From contig NZ_MSYM01000007.1 in the NCBI RefSeq assembly GCF_001938565.1, positions 62,001-126,000 on the forward strand: a stretch of 64,000 nt of DNA, written 5' to 3'. The position numbers and the translations under genes were made by a program. The stretch's first letter is position 1, and every line of letters begins with the position of its first letter. Below are positions 27,900 through 35,195 of this stretch, in pieces. The notes under the pieces were generated by a model. It did no database searches, was not told the origin of the DNA, and saw only the letters and a program-made list of their open reading frames with translations. The stretch is from Rhodoferax antarcticus ANT.BR (GTDB lineage: Bacteria; Pseudomonadota; Gammaproteobacteria; Burkholderiales; Burkholderiaceae_C).

Positions 27900-28217
27900 A
27901 TGCGAATAGTCGCATTGCGTCATCTCGAATCCTACTGGAAACAACCAAACCGCAGTGATGCAGAAGGTGCGCTTAAGGCTTGGCTCGCTGAGGCCAAACA
28001 GGCGCAATGGACATCACCCCAGGACGTGAAGAATCATTATGCGAACGCCAGCATCATTGCAAACAACCGCGCGGTGTTCAACATCAAGGGGAACGACTAC
28101 CGGTTGATCGTCGCGATTGCGTGCAAGATGCAATACGTCTACTTGAAGTTCATTGGCACCCATGCCGAATATGACAAAGTTGATACCACCACAGTAGACC
28201 AATTCAAAGGAATCTGA
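27900..28217 (+). CDS. higB: HigB-type toxin (RelE superfamily mRNA interferase)
   Basis: This 105-residue basic protein fits the HigB_toxin family (SYWKQPNRSDAEGALKAWLA, NIKGNDYRLIVAIACKMQYVYLKFIGTHAEYDKVD). Members cut mRNA at the ribosome. The toxin precedes its antitoxin, the order typical of hig loci, with a 2-base gap to higA. ATG 27900 gives the canonical MRIVALRHLESYW start; the frame extends 24 codons upstream without family sequence. A palindrome and -10 element lie directly before it. Confidence 0.9.
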   Translation: MRIVALRHLESYWKQPNRSDAEGALKAWLAEAKQAQWTSPQDVKNHYANASIIANNRAVFNIKGNDYRLIVAIACKMQYVYLKFIGTHAEYDKVDTTTVDQFKGI

Positions 28218-28219
28218 TC

Positions 28220-28597
28220 ATGGAAATCAAAGCCATCCGTACCGAAGTTGATTACCTTGCTGCATTGCAAGAGGTGTCCGCTCTGATAGATATTGACCCA
28301 GCCGCCGACTCGCCCGAAGGCGAGCGACTTGATGTGCTGGGCACGCTCGTGCAGGCCTATGAAGCGAAGCACTATCCCATTGGCCCTCCTAACCCCATTG
28401 AGGCGATCAAATTTCGCATGGATCAATCCGGCATGACGGTGAAAGATCTGGTGCCATACATTGGCCCGCTCAATCGCGTTTACGAAGTTCTGTCCCACAA
28501 ACGCTCGCTATCGCTCAGCATGATTCGTCGGTTGAGCGACGGCCTACATATTCCTGCTGAGGTATTGATCCGCGAATCGCAAGCCGTCGCAGCCTGA
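28220..28597 (+). CDS. higA: HigA-type antitoxin (helix-turn-helix)
   Basis: This 125-residue acidic protein pairs with the upstream toxin. The N-terminal part (MEIKAIRTEVDYLAALQEVSAL) and a C-terminal HTH (IKFRMDQSGMTVKDLVPYIGPLNRVYEVLSHKR, about residues 70-102) match the HigA antitoxins of this subfamily, which bind their own promoter. It sits 2 bases after higB. The candidate operator is at 27871-27889. Confidence 0.88.
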   Translation: MEIKAIRTEVDYLAALQEVSALIDIDPAADSPEGERLDVLGTLVQAYEAKHYPIGPPNPIEAIKFRMDQSGMTVKDLVPYIGPLNRVYEVLSHKRSLSLSMIRRLSDGLHIPAEVLIRESQAVAA

Positions 28598-28718
28598 GTG
28601 CGCTGGCAGAACCAACCAACTTTTGCACAAAGTTAAGTTCATCCAAGAAGCTTGGTTCCAGCATCTGAATGTAAATAGCCATGCACACCGATGGCAGGTC
28701 CTGAAACAAATATCAGCC

Positions 28719-29165
28719 TTAAGCGACAGTTTTGGCCCGCCGTGCCGATGAGCCAATCTTCACCTGCGCCTGCCCGTCAATCACCACCGTATCTTTCACG
28801 CGGCAGGTGGTTTGCAGGGTCACGCGGCCCTTGTCACCGATCTCCAGCACGGTGACCGTGGCGTGCACCGTGTCGCCGGGGCGCACCGGGGCCAGAAACT
28901 TAAGACTTTGCTCCAAGTAAATCGTGCCCGGACCCGGCAAGCGGTTGGCTAGCACCGCAGAAATCAAGCTAGCTGACAACATGCCGTGCGCAATGCGCCC
29001 CTTGAACGGCGTGCTGGCCGCGTACTCTTCATTGATATGGATGGCGTTCACATCGGTGGACACGGCGGAGAACAGCAAAATGTCTGCCTCGCTGATGGTT
29101 TTGGCCACCGTGGCGGTCATGCCCAGGTGCAGGTCTTCAATGTCGTAGCCGTTTTGGTCATTCAT
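28719..29165 (-). CDS. MaoC-family (R)-specific enoyl-CoA hydratase-like protein
   Basis: This 148-residue hot-dog-fold protein has the hydratase-2 motif as FSAVSTDVNAIHINEEYA (Asp and His catalytic pair) followed by GRIAHGMLSASLISAVLA. Such proteins hydrate trans-2-enoyl-CoA to (R)-3-hydroxyacyl-CoA in fatty-acid or polyhydroxyalkanoate metabolism; relatives such as PhaJ have the same length. ATG 29165 (MNDQNGYD) is preferred over an upstream in-frame ATG at 29246, which adds a low-complexity MRMWMWMRLR stretch. A TTTCC-rich upstream on the coding strand (GGAAA) may serve as ribosome site. Confidence 0.87.
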   Translation of the reverse strand: MNDQNGYDIEDLHLGMTATVAKTISEADILLFSAVSTDVNAIHINEEYAASTPFKGRIAHGMLSASLISAVLANRLPGPGTIYLEQSLKFLAPVRPGDTVHATVTVLEIGDKGRVTLQTTCRVKDTVVIDGQAQVKIGSSARRAKTVA

Positions 29166-29205
29166 GGCAAAGTTTCCTTTGGGTTGGCTGGACAAGCGCA
29201 GATTG

Positions 29206-29790
29206 TCATGCCTGGGCCGCAGGCGCATCCACATCCACATCCTCAAAAACTGCCGCCATACCCAGCGCCAGTTTCACCGACTCGAAATGGCAGTCTGGCT
29301 CACCGGCGTAATCGTGCAGTAACCACTCGTTACCCGGCTGGCGGCGAAAAACCTCCACCCGCCGGGCATCAATGTCGATCAGCACAAACTCCTGCAGTTC
29401 AGTAATTTGCCGGTAGCTGGCAAATTTGGCACCCCGGTCATAGGCGGCGGTTGAATCAGACAGAATTTCAACAATCAGATGCGGGTGCTCCACATACAGG
29501 TCGGCGCGGCGGTCACGCGGGTCACAGGTCACCATCACATCCGGGTAAAAAAACGCATCAGCCGCTGCCACACGCAGCTTCATGTCAGAGATGAAAGACA
29601 GGCAGGGCGAGCCACGCAGATGCTCGCGCAGCTTTGCAAAAACATTCCCAGCCACGGTGGCATGCACGCGTCGCACACCCACCATTGCAAAAACCTCGCC
29701 CGCCACATACTCCGACTTGTCGGGCTGGTCAGCCTCCCAGGCCAAGTAGGCATTGGCATCAAAATTTGTCTTGGTCAGCGGTAGTCCCAT
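29206..29790 (-). CDS. Uma2 family (DUF820) putative endonuclease
   Basis: This 194-residue protein matches the Uma2 family: KSEYVAGEVFAMVG, FYPDVMVTCDPRD and LIVEILSDSTAAYDRGAKFASYR, with the Asp and Glu residues of a PD-(D/E)XK-like nuclease site. Family function is unproven; copies are plentiful in mobile parts of bacterial genomes. GAGGAG lies 6-11 bases before ATG 29790, supporting this start over an earlier in-frame ATG at 29847. Confidence 0.85.
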   Translation of the reverse strand: MGLPLTKTNFDANAYLAWEADQPDKSEYVAGEVFAMVGVRRVHATVAGNVFAKLREHLRGSPCLSFISDMKLRVAAADAFFYPDVMVTCDPRDRRADLYVEHPHLIVEILSDSTAAYDRGAKFASYRQITELQEFVLIDIDARRVEVFRRQPGNEWLLHDYAGEPDCHFESVKLALGMAAVFEDVDVDAPAAQA

Positions 29791-30043
29791 CTCGTACTCC
29801 TCAGGCGGCGGTGGTGGTTTGGCGTTAGCACACAAGTGTGCCATCAACTGCGCGCCATCAACGCCTTGACAGTACCCGCAAGGCTCGGTGACGATCCAAA
29901 AAACGACGACATCTTCAACGTCTTATCTGCCCCAAGAGCCGGCGGGTGTCTGCCAACACGCCCTGGCAACGCGCCTTGGCGCAGGTTCCTCAGGACAACG
30001 TGAACAGTCAGACGGCGCACTGGATATAAGCAAATTCCGCGGG

Positions 30044-31219
30044 TCAATCTGCCCGCAGCCCATCCGCCAAACTGCCAAACGCCTGCAACGGCAGTGCGCT
30101 GATGCCTTCTGCCAAAGGCCAGGGCTTGTCCACGCCTTCTGCGTGGCACACCACATAAAGATGTTCCAACGCCAAAGCATCCTGCGCTGAACGCATCGAC
30201 GGTGTCACTTTGGGTGAGCGGGTCAGTTTGACTTCAAACCCCAGTCGATGCCCGTTGTGCGTGGTCATCAAATCCAGTTCTGCGCCCGAATGAAGTCCCC
30301 AAAAATACACCTCGTCCCGGCCTGCGCCGGTTTGGCGAATGATTTCGCGCAACGCAAACCCCTCCCAGGAGGCACCACATTTCGGATGCGCCAATAAATC
30401 GTGGTACTCGGCAATACCAAGCAAACTGTGCAACAAACCCGTATCGGACAGGTAAACCTTGGGGGCCTTGACCTCGCGTTTGCCCTGATTGGTGTGCCAT
30501 GGCCGCAGCCGCCATGTCATAAAGGTGCCCTCCAGAATATCGAGGTAGCGTGACACGGTTTTGTCGCTGACGCCCAGGGCGCGTGCCAGCTCGCTGCCGT
30601 TCCACGTTTGGGCATGGTAATGACCCAGCATGGTCCAAAACCGGCGCAATGTCAGGGCTGGCAAGTTGATGCCCAGTTGGGGCAAGTCCCGCTCCAGATA
30701 GGTGCGAATGAAAGACTCCCGCCAGGCGCGGCTGGCGGCCAGGTTGTCTGCCAGAAAGGCGCGCGGGAAACCACCCCGCAACCAACGCTGGTCCATTTGA
30801 TTGGGTGCCAGTTCATCCAGACTCAGACCATCGAGCTCATGAAACATCACCCGCCCAGCCAGGCTCTCGGACGTGTTGCGCAAGAGTTCGGGGGCGGCAC
30901 TACCCAGAACGAGAAAGCGCGCTGGCGCATCGGCCCTGTCGGCCAGCACACGCAGAAGCGGAAAAAGACTTGGTTTAATCTGAATCTCATCCAGCACCAC
31001 CAACCCGGTTAACGGACGCAATACAAACGAAGGGTCACTTAGCCGCGCTTGGTCGTCTGGATCTTCCAGATCAAAGAGATGCGTTGGCCCAACCCACTGA
31101 GCAGCCAACTGGCGCGCCAAAGTGGTTTTTCCGACCTGGCGTGGCCCCAACAACGCCACCACCGGAAACTGCTGCAAACCGAGCACTATTTGATTGAGAT
31201 GCTTGTCTCGACGAATCAT
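30044..31219 (-). CDS. AAA-family ATPase with DUF4143 domain (second copy)
   Basis: This 391-residue protein has a P-loop LLGPRQVGKTTLARQLA at about residues 24-40, Walker B LTGLVVLDEIQ, and the sensor FLVLGSAAPELL. The C-terminal DUF4143 region (SFIRTYLERDLPQLGI; KAPKVYLSDTGLLHSLLG; YFWGLHSGAELDLMTTHNG) has a nuclease-like acidic/lysine pattern (ELDL, FEVKL). It is only distantly similar to the ATPase at 25126-26316 and is on the opposite strand, so the two are not a recent duplication. A short AT-rich dyad (ATCGAAATATCGGAT, around 31232) lies upstream of its ATG and may be an operator. Confidence 0.9.
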   Translation of the reverse strand: MIRRDKHLNQIVLGLQQFPVVALLGPRQVGKTTLARQLAAQWVGPTHLFDLEDPDDQARLSDPSFVLRPLTGLVVLDEIQIKPSLFPLLRVLADRADAPARFLVLGSAAPELLRNTSESLAGRVMFHELDGLSLDELAPNQMDQRWLRGGFPRAFLADNLAASRAWRESFIRTYLERDLPQLGINLPALTLRRFWTMLGHYHAQTWNGSELARALGVSDKTVSRYLDILEGTFMTWRLRPWHTNQGKREVKAPKVYLSDTGLLHSLLGIAEYHDLLAHPKCGASWEGFALREIIRQTGAGRDEVYFWGLHSGAELDLMTTHNGHRLGFEVKLTRSPKVTPSMRSAQDALALEHLYVVCHAEGVDKPWPLAEGISALPLQAFGSLADGLRAD

Positions 31220-31397
31220 TTCTGCATATTACATCGAAATATCGGATGGGTACTCCGAGATTTCGCTGCTGCCGCAGTTTGCGACCGTTGACAAACCGAC
31301 ATCAAACTAGGCCGAGCCGACCGGTAAAGCAACGCCAGCGCGCAACCTCAGCGCGCAGCGCCTGGCCGTCTGAGTGGACTGACCGCTTAGCCAAAAA

Positions 31398-31751
31398 TTG
31401 AATCGGGTTCAGCACTTTTATTCATTATTAATAGCAGCTTACGCACTGTTTATAAGGGCTACAGGCCAATTTGGCAATAAACCGAGCCTGGCGCCTTTTT
31501 TCCCTCATATTTACCTGCAAAACGACCTTTACGACAACCTCAAGGTACACGCGCGTACCGTTGGCATCAGTATTTCAGAGCTCATTCGGCGCACTCTGGA
31601 AAGAGATATTCAGAAAGACCCCACGGCTGACGCTACCGCCTTTTTCAAGCGACTTAAGCCACTAAAGAGTTTTAACAACATCGACGCGCAGGACCATGTT
31701 CAAGCGATCCGCAGCAAGAGCCGTGTCCTGAAGAAAGGCGACGCGCAATGA
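31398..31751 (+). pseudogene. Ribbon-helix-helix antitoxin, 5' end apparently replaced by a repeat
   Basis: The conserved part starts around 31515: LQNDLYDNLKVHARTVGISISELIRRTLERDIQKD, a CopG/MetJ-like ribbon-helix-helix domain, and ends with KSRVLKKGDAQ. The open frame reaches back through a copy of the 50-bp repeat (31427-31475), giving an unlikely first 40 residues (FYSLLIAAYALFIRATGQ). No ATG or ribosome site is seen just before the domain. The partner PIN toxin that overlaps its stop (ATGA) is truncated, so the module looks dead or derelict. Confidence 0.65.
31427..31475 (-). repeat. Interspersed ~50-bp repeat, copy 4
   Basis: On the minus strand this reads AATTGGCCTGTAGCCCTTAT, then AAACAGTGCGTAAGCTGCTA. 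It sits over the 5' end of the derelict ribbon-helix-helix antitoxin frame, which suggests that repeat insertion or recombination removed the antitoxin start. Confidence 0.8.
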
Positions 31752-31834
31752 CACCACCGCAGCTGGTACTTGACGCAGACGTTGTCATTAATCTGCTAAA
31801 AAAAAGTGCCGTCTGTGGTGGCCTGCTTTCTTGA
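31748..31834 (+). pseudogene. Truncated PIN-domain toxin fragment
   Basis: A 28-codon frame starts MTPPQLVLDADVVINLLKKS, a PIN-domain N-terminus with the first metal-binding Asp (LDADVVINLL), and then stops. A run of eight A residues precedes the break (around 31797-31804). Removing one A keeps the frame open to about 31905 and yields FLISPIVL, a weak resemblance to the next PIN strand. It overlaps the preceding antitoxin by ATGA, as VapC genes do. It is best read as a VapC relic with a slippage frameshift plus deletion. Confidence 0.65.
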
Positions 31835-31920
31835 ATTGGTACCGAAGGACCCCCTTCGATTTTTGATCAGCCCTATCGTCTTGCTCAGGTTTTCCCTCAG
31901 CCAATAAACTGGCAGCAGTT

Positions 31921-32349
31921 TTAAGCGCCTGGTCTTTGGGCAAACGGGTTCACGATGCTGACACCCGCCATGGTCTCACCCGCATTCAAGTTTTCGCTGA
32001 AAAGCTGGTTACAACCTGCAATTTGGGCACTGGCAATGATCAGCGCGTCATAAAAAGCCACGCTGCGCGTCTGATGCAGATCCAGACCGGCGCGGATCAC
32101 AGCAGGCGTCACCTGAACCACTTCAAACTGCTCGTACAGATCGAGCTGGGCGCGAACATGCTGCGCAGGCAGTTTCAGTTTTTTGAGCGCCACATTGCAA
32201 TACTCCTGAAGCACTTGTGTTGACAAAACACCCTCGTTGTTTTCATACAGACCTTTAAGTAGCGTTAATGCCGCACGCTGCTTGGCAGGCGCATCACAAG
32301 CCTCGGCATAAATCAACACCTTGGTGTCGATAAAACTCCTGGTCGCCAT
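31921..32349 (-). CDS. vapC: VapC-type PIN-domain toxin
   Basis: This 142-residue PIN-domain ribonuclease shows SFIDTKVLIYAEACD near the N-terminus (first Asp), STQVLQEYCNVALKKL (Glu) and SVAFYDALIIASAQIAGCNQLFSENLNAG (final Asp pair). VapC toxins cut tRNA or rRNA. It lies 4 bases after the vapB antitoxin on the same strand. ATG 32349 gives the canonical short N-terminus; the longer open frame overlaps vapB and is not supported. Confidence 0.9.
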   Translation of the reverse strand: MATRSFIDTKVLIYAEACDAPAKQRAALTLLKGLYENNEGVLSTQVLQEYCNVALKKLKLPAQHVRAQLDLYEQFEVVQVTPAVIRAGLDLHQTRSVAFYDALIIASAQIAGCNQLFSENLNAGETMAGVSIVNPFAQRPGA

Positions 32350-32353
32350 CTGG

Positions 32354-32578
32354 TCAGCGCGCGTTGGCTTCATCACGGTCAAAGCGCCAGTCTCCCAGCT
32401 GGGCATTCGACTGCAAGCAGCGCTGCTCAAACTGCGCCCATTGCTGGCCACGCTGGGCCGTGCCCGCCAATTGCTCCAGGTAGTCACGCACCACCTGATT
32501 GAGACTCTTGCCGAGCTTCTGCGCAGCCTCACGCGCCCGCGCTGCAACTTGCCCGTCAACCGACAATGTGATGTTCAT
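32354..32578 (-). CDS. vapB: VapB-type antitoxin
   Basis: This 74-residue protein starts MNITLSVDGQVAARAREAAQ, followed by KLGKSLNQVVRDYLEQLAG, a ribbon-helix-helix DNA-binding domain, and a toxin-binding tail WRFDRDEANAR. AGGAG precedes the ATG at 32578. A 13-bp perfect palindrome is 22 bases upstream and is the probable autoregulatory operator. It is the first gene of vapBC. Confidence 0.9.
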   Translation of the reverse strand: MNITLSVDGQVAARAREAAQKLGKSLNQVVRDYLEQLAGTAQRGQQWAQFEQRCLQSNAQLGDWRFDRDEANAR

Positions 32579-32600
32579 TTTGCTCTCCTGTGAATGTGTG

Positions 32601-32613
32601 CACATATTATGTG
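32601..32613. promoter_or_regulatory. Probable vapBC operator palindrome
   Basis: CACATATTATGTG is a perfect palindrome apart from its central base, 22 bases upstream of the vapB start, in an AT-rich stretch suited to a -10 region. Ribbon-helix-helix antitoxins commonly bind such sites with their toxin. Confidence 0.6.
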
Positions 32614-32683
32614 TAACTTTTGCGCTTGTTAAACCGGATCCATTTGAAGGTGAATGGCAGGGTCGATCATCCATGCCGCGTGG

Positions 32684-32785
32684 TGACAAAAATTGTCAAC
32701 GCAAAGTGCGTGACTGACAAAAATGGGCGGCACTGAACAGACGCTTGGCGTCACATTGGCCAGAATTTGCCGAGAAATTGGCAAA
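32684..32785. promoter_or_regulatory. Dyad elements upstream of pilA (possible activator sites)
   Basis: TGACAAAAATTGTCA (32684-32698) is a near-perfect dyad and TGACAAAAATG recurs at about 32714. A second inverted repeat, TTTGCC (32766-32771) and GGCAAA (32780-32785), lies 18 bases before the sigma-54 -24 element. PilR of Pseudomonas binds clustered TGTC-type motifs upstream of pilA, so a PilR role is possible but unproven. Confidence 0.4.
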
Positions 32786-32802
32786 ACAGGCCGCAAATCA
32801 AC

Positions 32803-32819
32803 TTGGCACGCGAACTGCT
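32803..32819 (+). promoter_or_regulatory. Sigma-54 promoter of pilA
   Basis: The -24 element TTGGCACG (32803-32810) and -12 element CTGCT (32815-32819) have exactly 10 bases between the invariant GG and GC, as required for RpoN. The transcript would begin near 32830, about 40 bases before the pilA ATG. RpoN/PilR control of the major pilin is known in Pseudomonas. Confidence 0.8.
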
Positions 32820-32872
32820 GTTATGACCCGGTCAGTCAAGTTGTTTTCTTTCTTAACCTCAAGGAGTCTCAC

Positions 32873-33382
32873 ATGAAGCGTTCCATGCAAAAGGGTTTTA
32901 CCCTGATCGAGCTGATGATCGTGGTTGCGATCATTGGTATTTTGGCTGCGGTGGCGTTGCCGGCTTATCAGGATTACACGGTCAAGGCGAAGATGTCTGA
33001 AGTTATCTTGGCAGCGTCAGCCTGTCGCACTAGCATGACGGAGACGATCCAGACAGCCAATACTGCTATTGCTATAAATGGTTGGGGTTGTGAAGTAGCT
33101 GCAGGTTCTGGAACAAAATATGTTAATTCTGTGGCAACAGCTGCTGGCACGGTAGCTGGCGCTGTTGGTGGTGGATTGATTACAGTGACTACACGTGGTT
33201 TTAATGATGCCGCAATTGATGCCAAAACCATACAAATGGCGCCATGCAGTACTTCAGTCACTACGTTTTCTGCTTGTTCGCAGCCGCCTTTGGGTACTTC
33301 TGTTAATACATGGGTTTGCGGTCCTGGCGCGACAAATCCCGTTCCTTCAAAATATCTGCCAGGTTCATGCAAAGCAACTTGA
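32873..33382 (+). CDS. pilA: Type IV pilin major subunit
   Basis: This 169-residue prepilin has a short leader MKRSMQKG cleaved by PilD before Phe (mature [20 protein letters not shown], with Glu at +5 and the hydrophobic assembly helix). The rest is a variable Ser/Thr/Gly-rich domain with six cysteines (for example SACRT, GWGCEV, MAPCST, FSACSQ, WVCGPG and a near-terminal SCKAT), suggesting disulfides. AAGGAG is a good ribosome site, a sigma-54 promoter lies upstream and a UUCG terminator downstream. The variable part is noticeably more AT-rich than the neighbours. The next genes encode an oligosaccharyltransferase-like protein and TfpZ, so this pilin is probably glycosylated. Confidence 0.93.
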   Translation: MKRSMQKGFTLIELMIVVAIIGILAAVALPAYQDYTVKAKMSEVILAASACRTSMTETIQTANTAIAINGWGCEVAAGSGTKYVNSVATAAGTVAGAVGGGLITVTTRGFNDAAIDAKTIQMAPCSTSVTTFSACSQPPLGTSVNTWVCGPGATNPVPSKYLPGSCKAT

Positions 33383-33397
33383 GCTTGACTTGATGTG

Positions 33398-33422
33398 AAA
33401 AGCGGCTTCGGCCGCTTTTTTT
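33398..33422 (+). terminator. Strong intrinsic terminator after pilA
   Basis: AGCGGC, TTCG tetraloop, GCCGCT, then TTTTTT: a stable stem flanked by AAA on the left and a T-run on the right. It ends one base before the ATG of the next gene, so most pilA transcripts should stop here and only read-through reaches the ligase gene. Confidence 0.85.
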
Positions 33423-35105
33423 ATGCGCATTTCACGCACGTACGCTTTAGGGCTGTTTTTTTTCACACTGTCGTGGCTCGGCTACGACCACTATCGGCCG
33501 TGGATCAATTTCCATTCTGAGTGGTTTGCATTTCTGGGTCTGTTCGGCCTGCTCCTTAGCATCCTGTTGCACCAGCCGCATTCAGTTGTGATGCCAAAGG
33601 CCAGTGCCTGGATCGCTTTGGCAATCGGACTGCCTTGGTTGCAATATGCCGTTGGCATCAATTGGTTTGCGGGTGATGCTCTCTTGTCCTCGCTGTATCT
33701 GTCCGGCCTGCTGGCGGCAGTTTTCGTCGGCTACTCCTTGGCTCGCAACGACGATGCACAACTTTCGTACTGTTTGACCGGATTGATGCACAGCCTATGG
33801 ATTGCCGCCATCGTTTCCGCCGCCATTGGCTTGGCACAATGGCTGAATGTAGATGGCCACTTGGGGATGTACGTGGTCCAGTCCGACCCGGGCGACCGCG
33901 CCATGGGCAACCTCGGCCAACCCAATCAGTTGGCCACGCTGTTGCTCATGGGCATGGCGGCTTTTTTGTATGTGTACGAGCGCGGCGTGATCGGCCGATT
34001 CACCTTCTTCCTTGGCATCGGTTTTCTGACCGGTGTGTTGATTCTGGCGCAGTCACGGGCGGGCATGCTCAGTGTTGTCGTCGTCGCTGGCTTCCTGATC
34101 TGGAAGAAAAGGACGGTCCAGTCGCGCCTGTCTGCCAAGGCGGTCGGCGGGTGGGTCATCTGCTTTTTGATTGGCGTGTGGCTCCTGCCCTTCCTGAGCG
34201 AGGCCTTGCTGCTGAGCGATGTGCGCAGCATCAGGGATGCCAGTCCCATCAGCCAGCGCTTGCGCATGTGGCAACAGGTCGCCTACGCCGTGGCTCAGTC
34301 GCCCTGGGTGGGTTATGGCTGGAACCAGACGCCAGTTGCCCATGCAGCCGGTGCGATTGCCTTTCCCGGCTCCATCCCCTACAACTACGCGCATAACTTT
34401 GTCATGGATATGTTGGCGTGGAACGGGCTGCCCTTGGGGTTATTGCTGTGCGGCGCCATCGCATGGTGGTTTGTAACCCGCATTCGGACCAGCGTGCGCC
34501 TGGATGCCGTTCACGCCATGGCGTGTTTGCTGCCCTTGGCCGTCCACAGCATGCTGGAATATCCGTTTGCTTATGCTTACTTTCTGATGGCTGCCGGTTT
34601 CATGGTCGGCGTCGTGGAAGCAGCCAGGGTGCCCACTCGGACGATCATGCTGAATGTGCGCTGGGCTTGGGGTTTTCTGGCGTTATCGGTGCCGGTGGGC
34701 AGCTATCTGACGTATGAGTATTTCCTGATTGAAGAGGATTTTCGGACGGTGCGGTTTGAGAGCTTGCGAATTGGTAAAACACCCGCGGAATATGAAATTC
34801 CGCACGTCTGGATGATCTCGCATCTGGCGGCCATGCTCAAGGCGTCACGACTGGTCGTTGAGCCTGGTATGTCGACTGCTGATCTGGAAAACCTACGACA
34901 AGTCTCGCAGCGGTTTGCCTATGGCCAAATGAATTGTCGCTATGCGATTGCCCTCGGTTTGAATGGTCAGCCCGTGGGTGCAAGGCATCAGTTGGCGATT
35001 GTTCGGGGCATGTACGGCGACAAGTACCAAGCGGCCTGCAAATTAGAGATACGCCGCCTTGAGCAGGAGAAGTACCCTCAGCTTGCGGCCGTGCTGGTTC
35101 CTTGA
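33423..35105 (+). CDS. PglL/TfpO-like O-oligosaccharyltransferase (pilin glycosylation, Wzy_C family)
   Basis: This 560-residue integral membrane protein has about a dozen hydrophobic helices. A ligase-like section GNLGQPNQLATLLLMG is at about residues 162-177, with a long periplasmic loop containing NYAHNFVMDMLAWNGLPLG and SMLEYPFAYAYFLM. These are the features of the O-antigen-ligase/PglL superfamily, which moves a lipid-linked glycan to a protein or LPS acceptor in the periplasm. Position directly after pilA and before tfpZ points to pilin as the acceptor. The ATG follows the terminator T-run by one base, leaving no ribosome site; no other ATG occurs for over 50 codons. Confidence 0.88.
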   Translation: MRISRTYALGLFFFTLSWLGYDHYRPWINFHSEWFAFLGLFGLLLSILLHQPHSVVMPKASAWIALAIGLPWLQYAVGINWFAGDALLSSLYLSGLLAAVFVGYSLARNDDAQLSYCLTGLMHSLWIAAIVSAAIGLAQWLNVDGHLGMYVVQSDPGDRAMGNLGQPNQLATLLLMGMAAFLYVYERGVIGRFTFFLGIGFLTGVLILAQSRAGMLSVVVVAGFLIWKKRTVQSRLSAKAVGGWVICFLIGVWLLPFLSEALLLSDVRSIRDASPISQRLRMWQQVAYAVAQSPWVGYGWNQTPVAHAAGAIAFPGSIPYNYAHNFVMDMLAWNGLPLGLLLCGAIAWWFVTRIRTSVRLDAVHAMACLLPLAVHSMLEYPFAYAYFLMAAGFMVGVVEAARVPTRTIMLNVRWAWGFLALSVPVGSYLTYEYFLIEEDFRTVRFESLRIGKTPAEYEIPHVWMISHLAAMLKASRLVVEPGMSTADLENLRQVSQRFAYGQMNCRYAIALGLNGQPVGARHQLAIVRGMYGDKYQAACKLEIRRLEQEKYPQLAAVLVP

Positions 35106-35149
35106 TGCCCATGTGGTGGAATTCGGTACAGTTGAAAGAAAAGTAGCCC

Positions 35150-35164
35150 CTGTCAAATTGACAG
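35150..35164. promoter_or_regulatory. 15-bp dyad between the ligase gene and tfpZ
   Basis: CTGTCAAATTGACAG has perfect 7-base arms around a central A. It lies 31 bases upstream of the tfpZ ATG. It could be an operator or activator site for a separate tfpZ promoter. TGTCA half-sites recur in the pilA upstream region. Confidence 0.45.
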
Positions 35165-35195
35165 AACATTCAGATTGCTCCAGCACCTTACGATC

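Noticed and set aside
29844..30149. Open frame of 101 codons on the minus strand between the Uma2 gene and the second DUF4143 ATPase
   Set aside because: Most of it overlaps the DUF4143 gene in another frame with no recognisable domain or ribosome site; the gap to the Uma2 gene shows nothing convincing.
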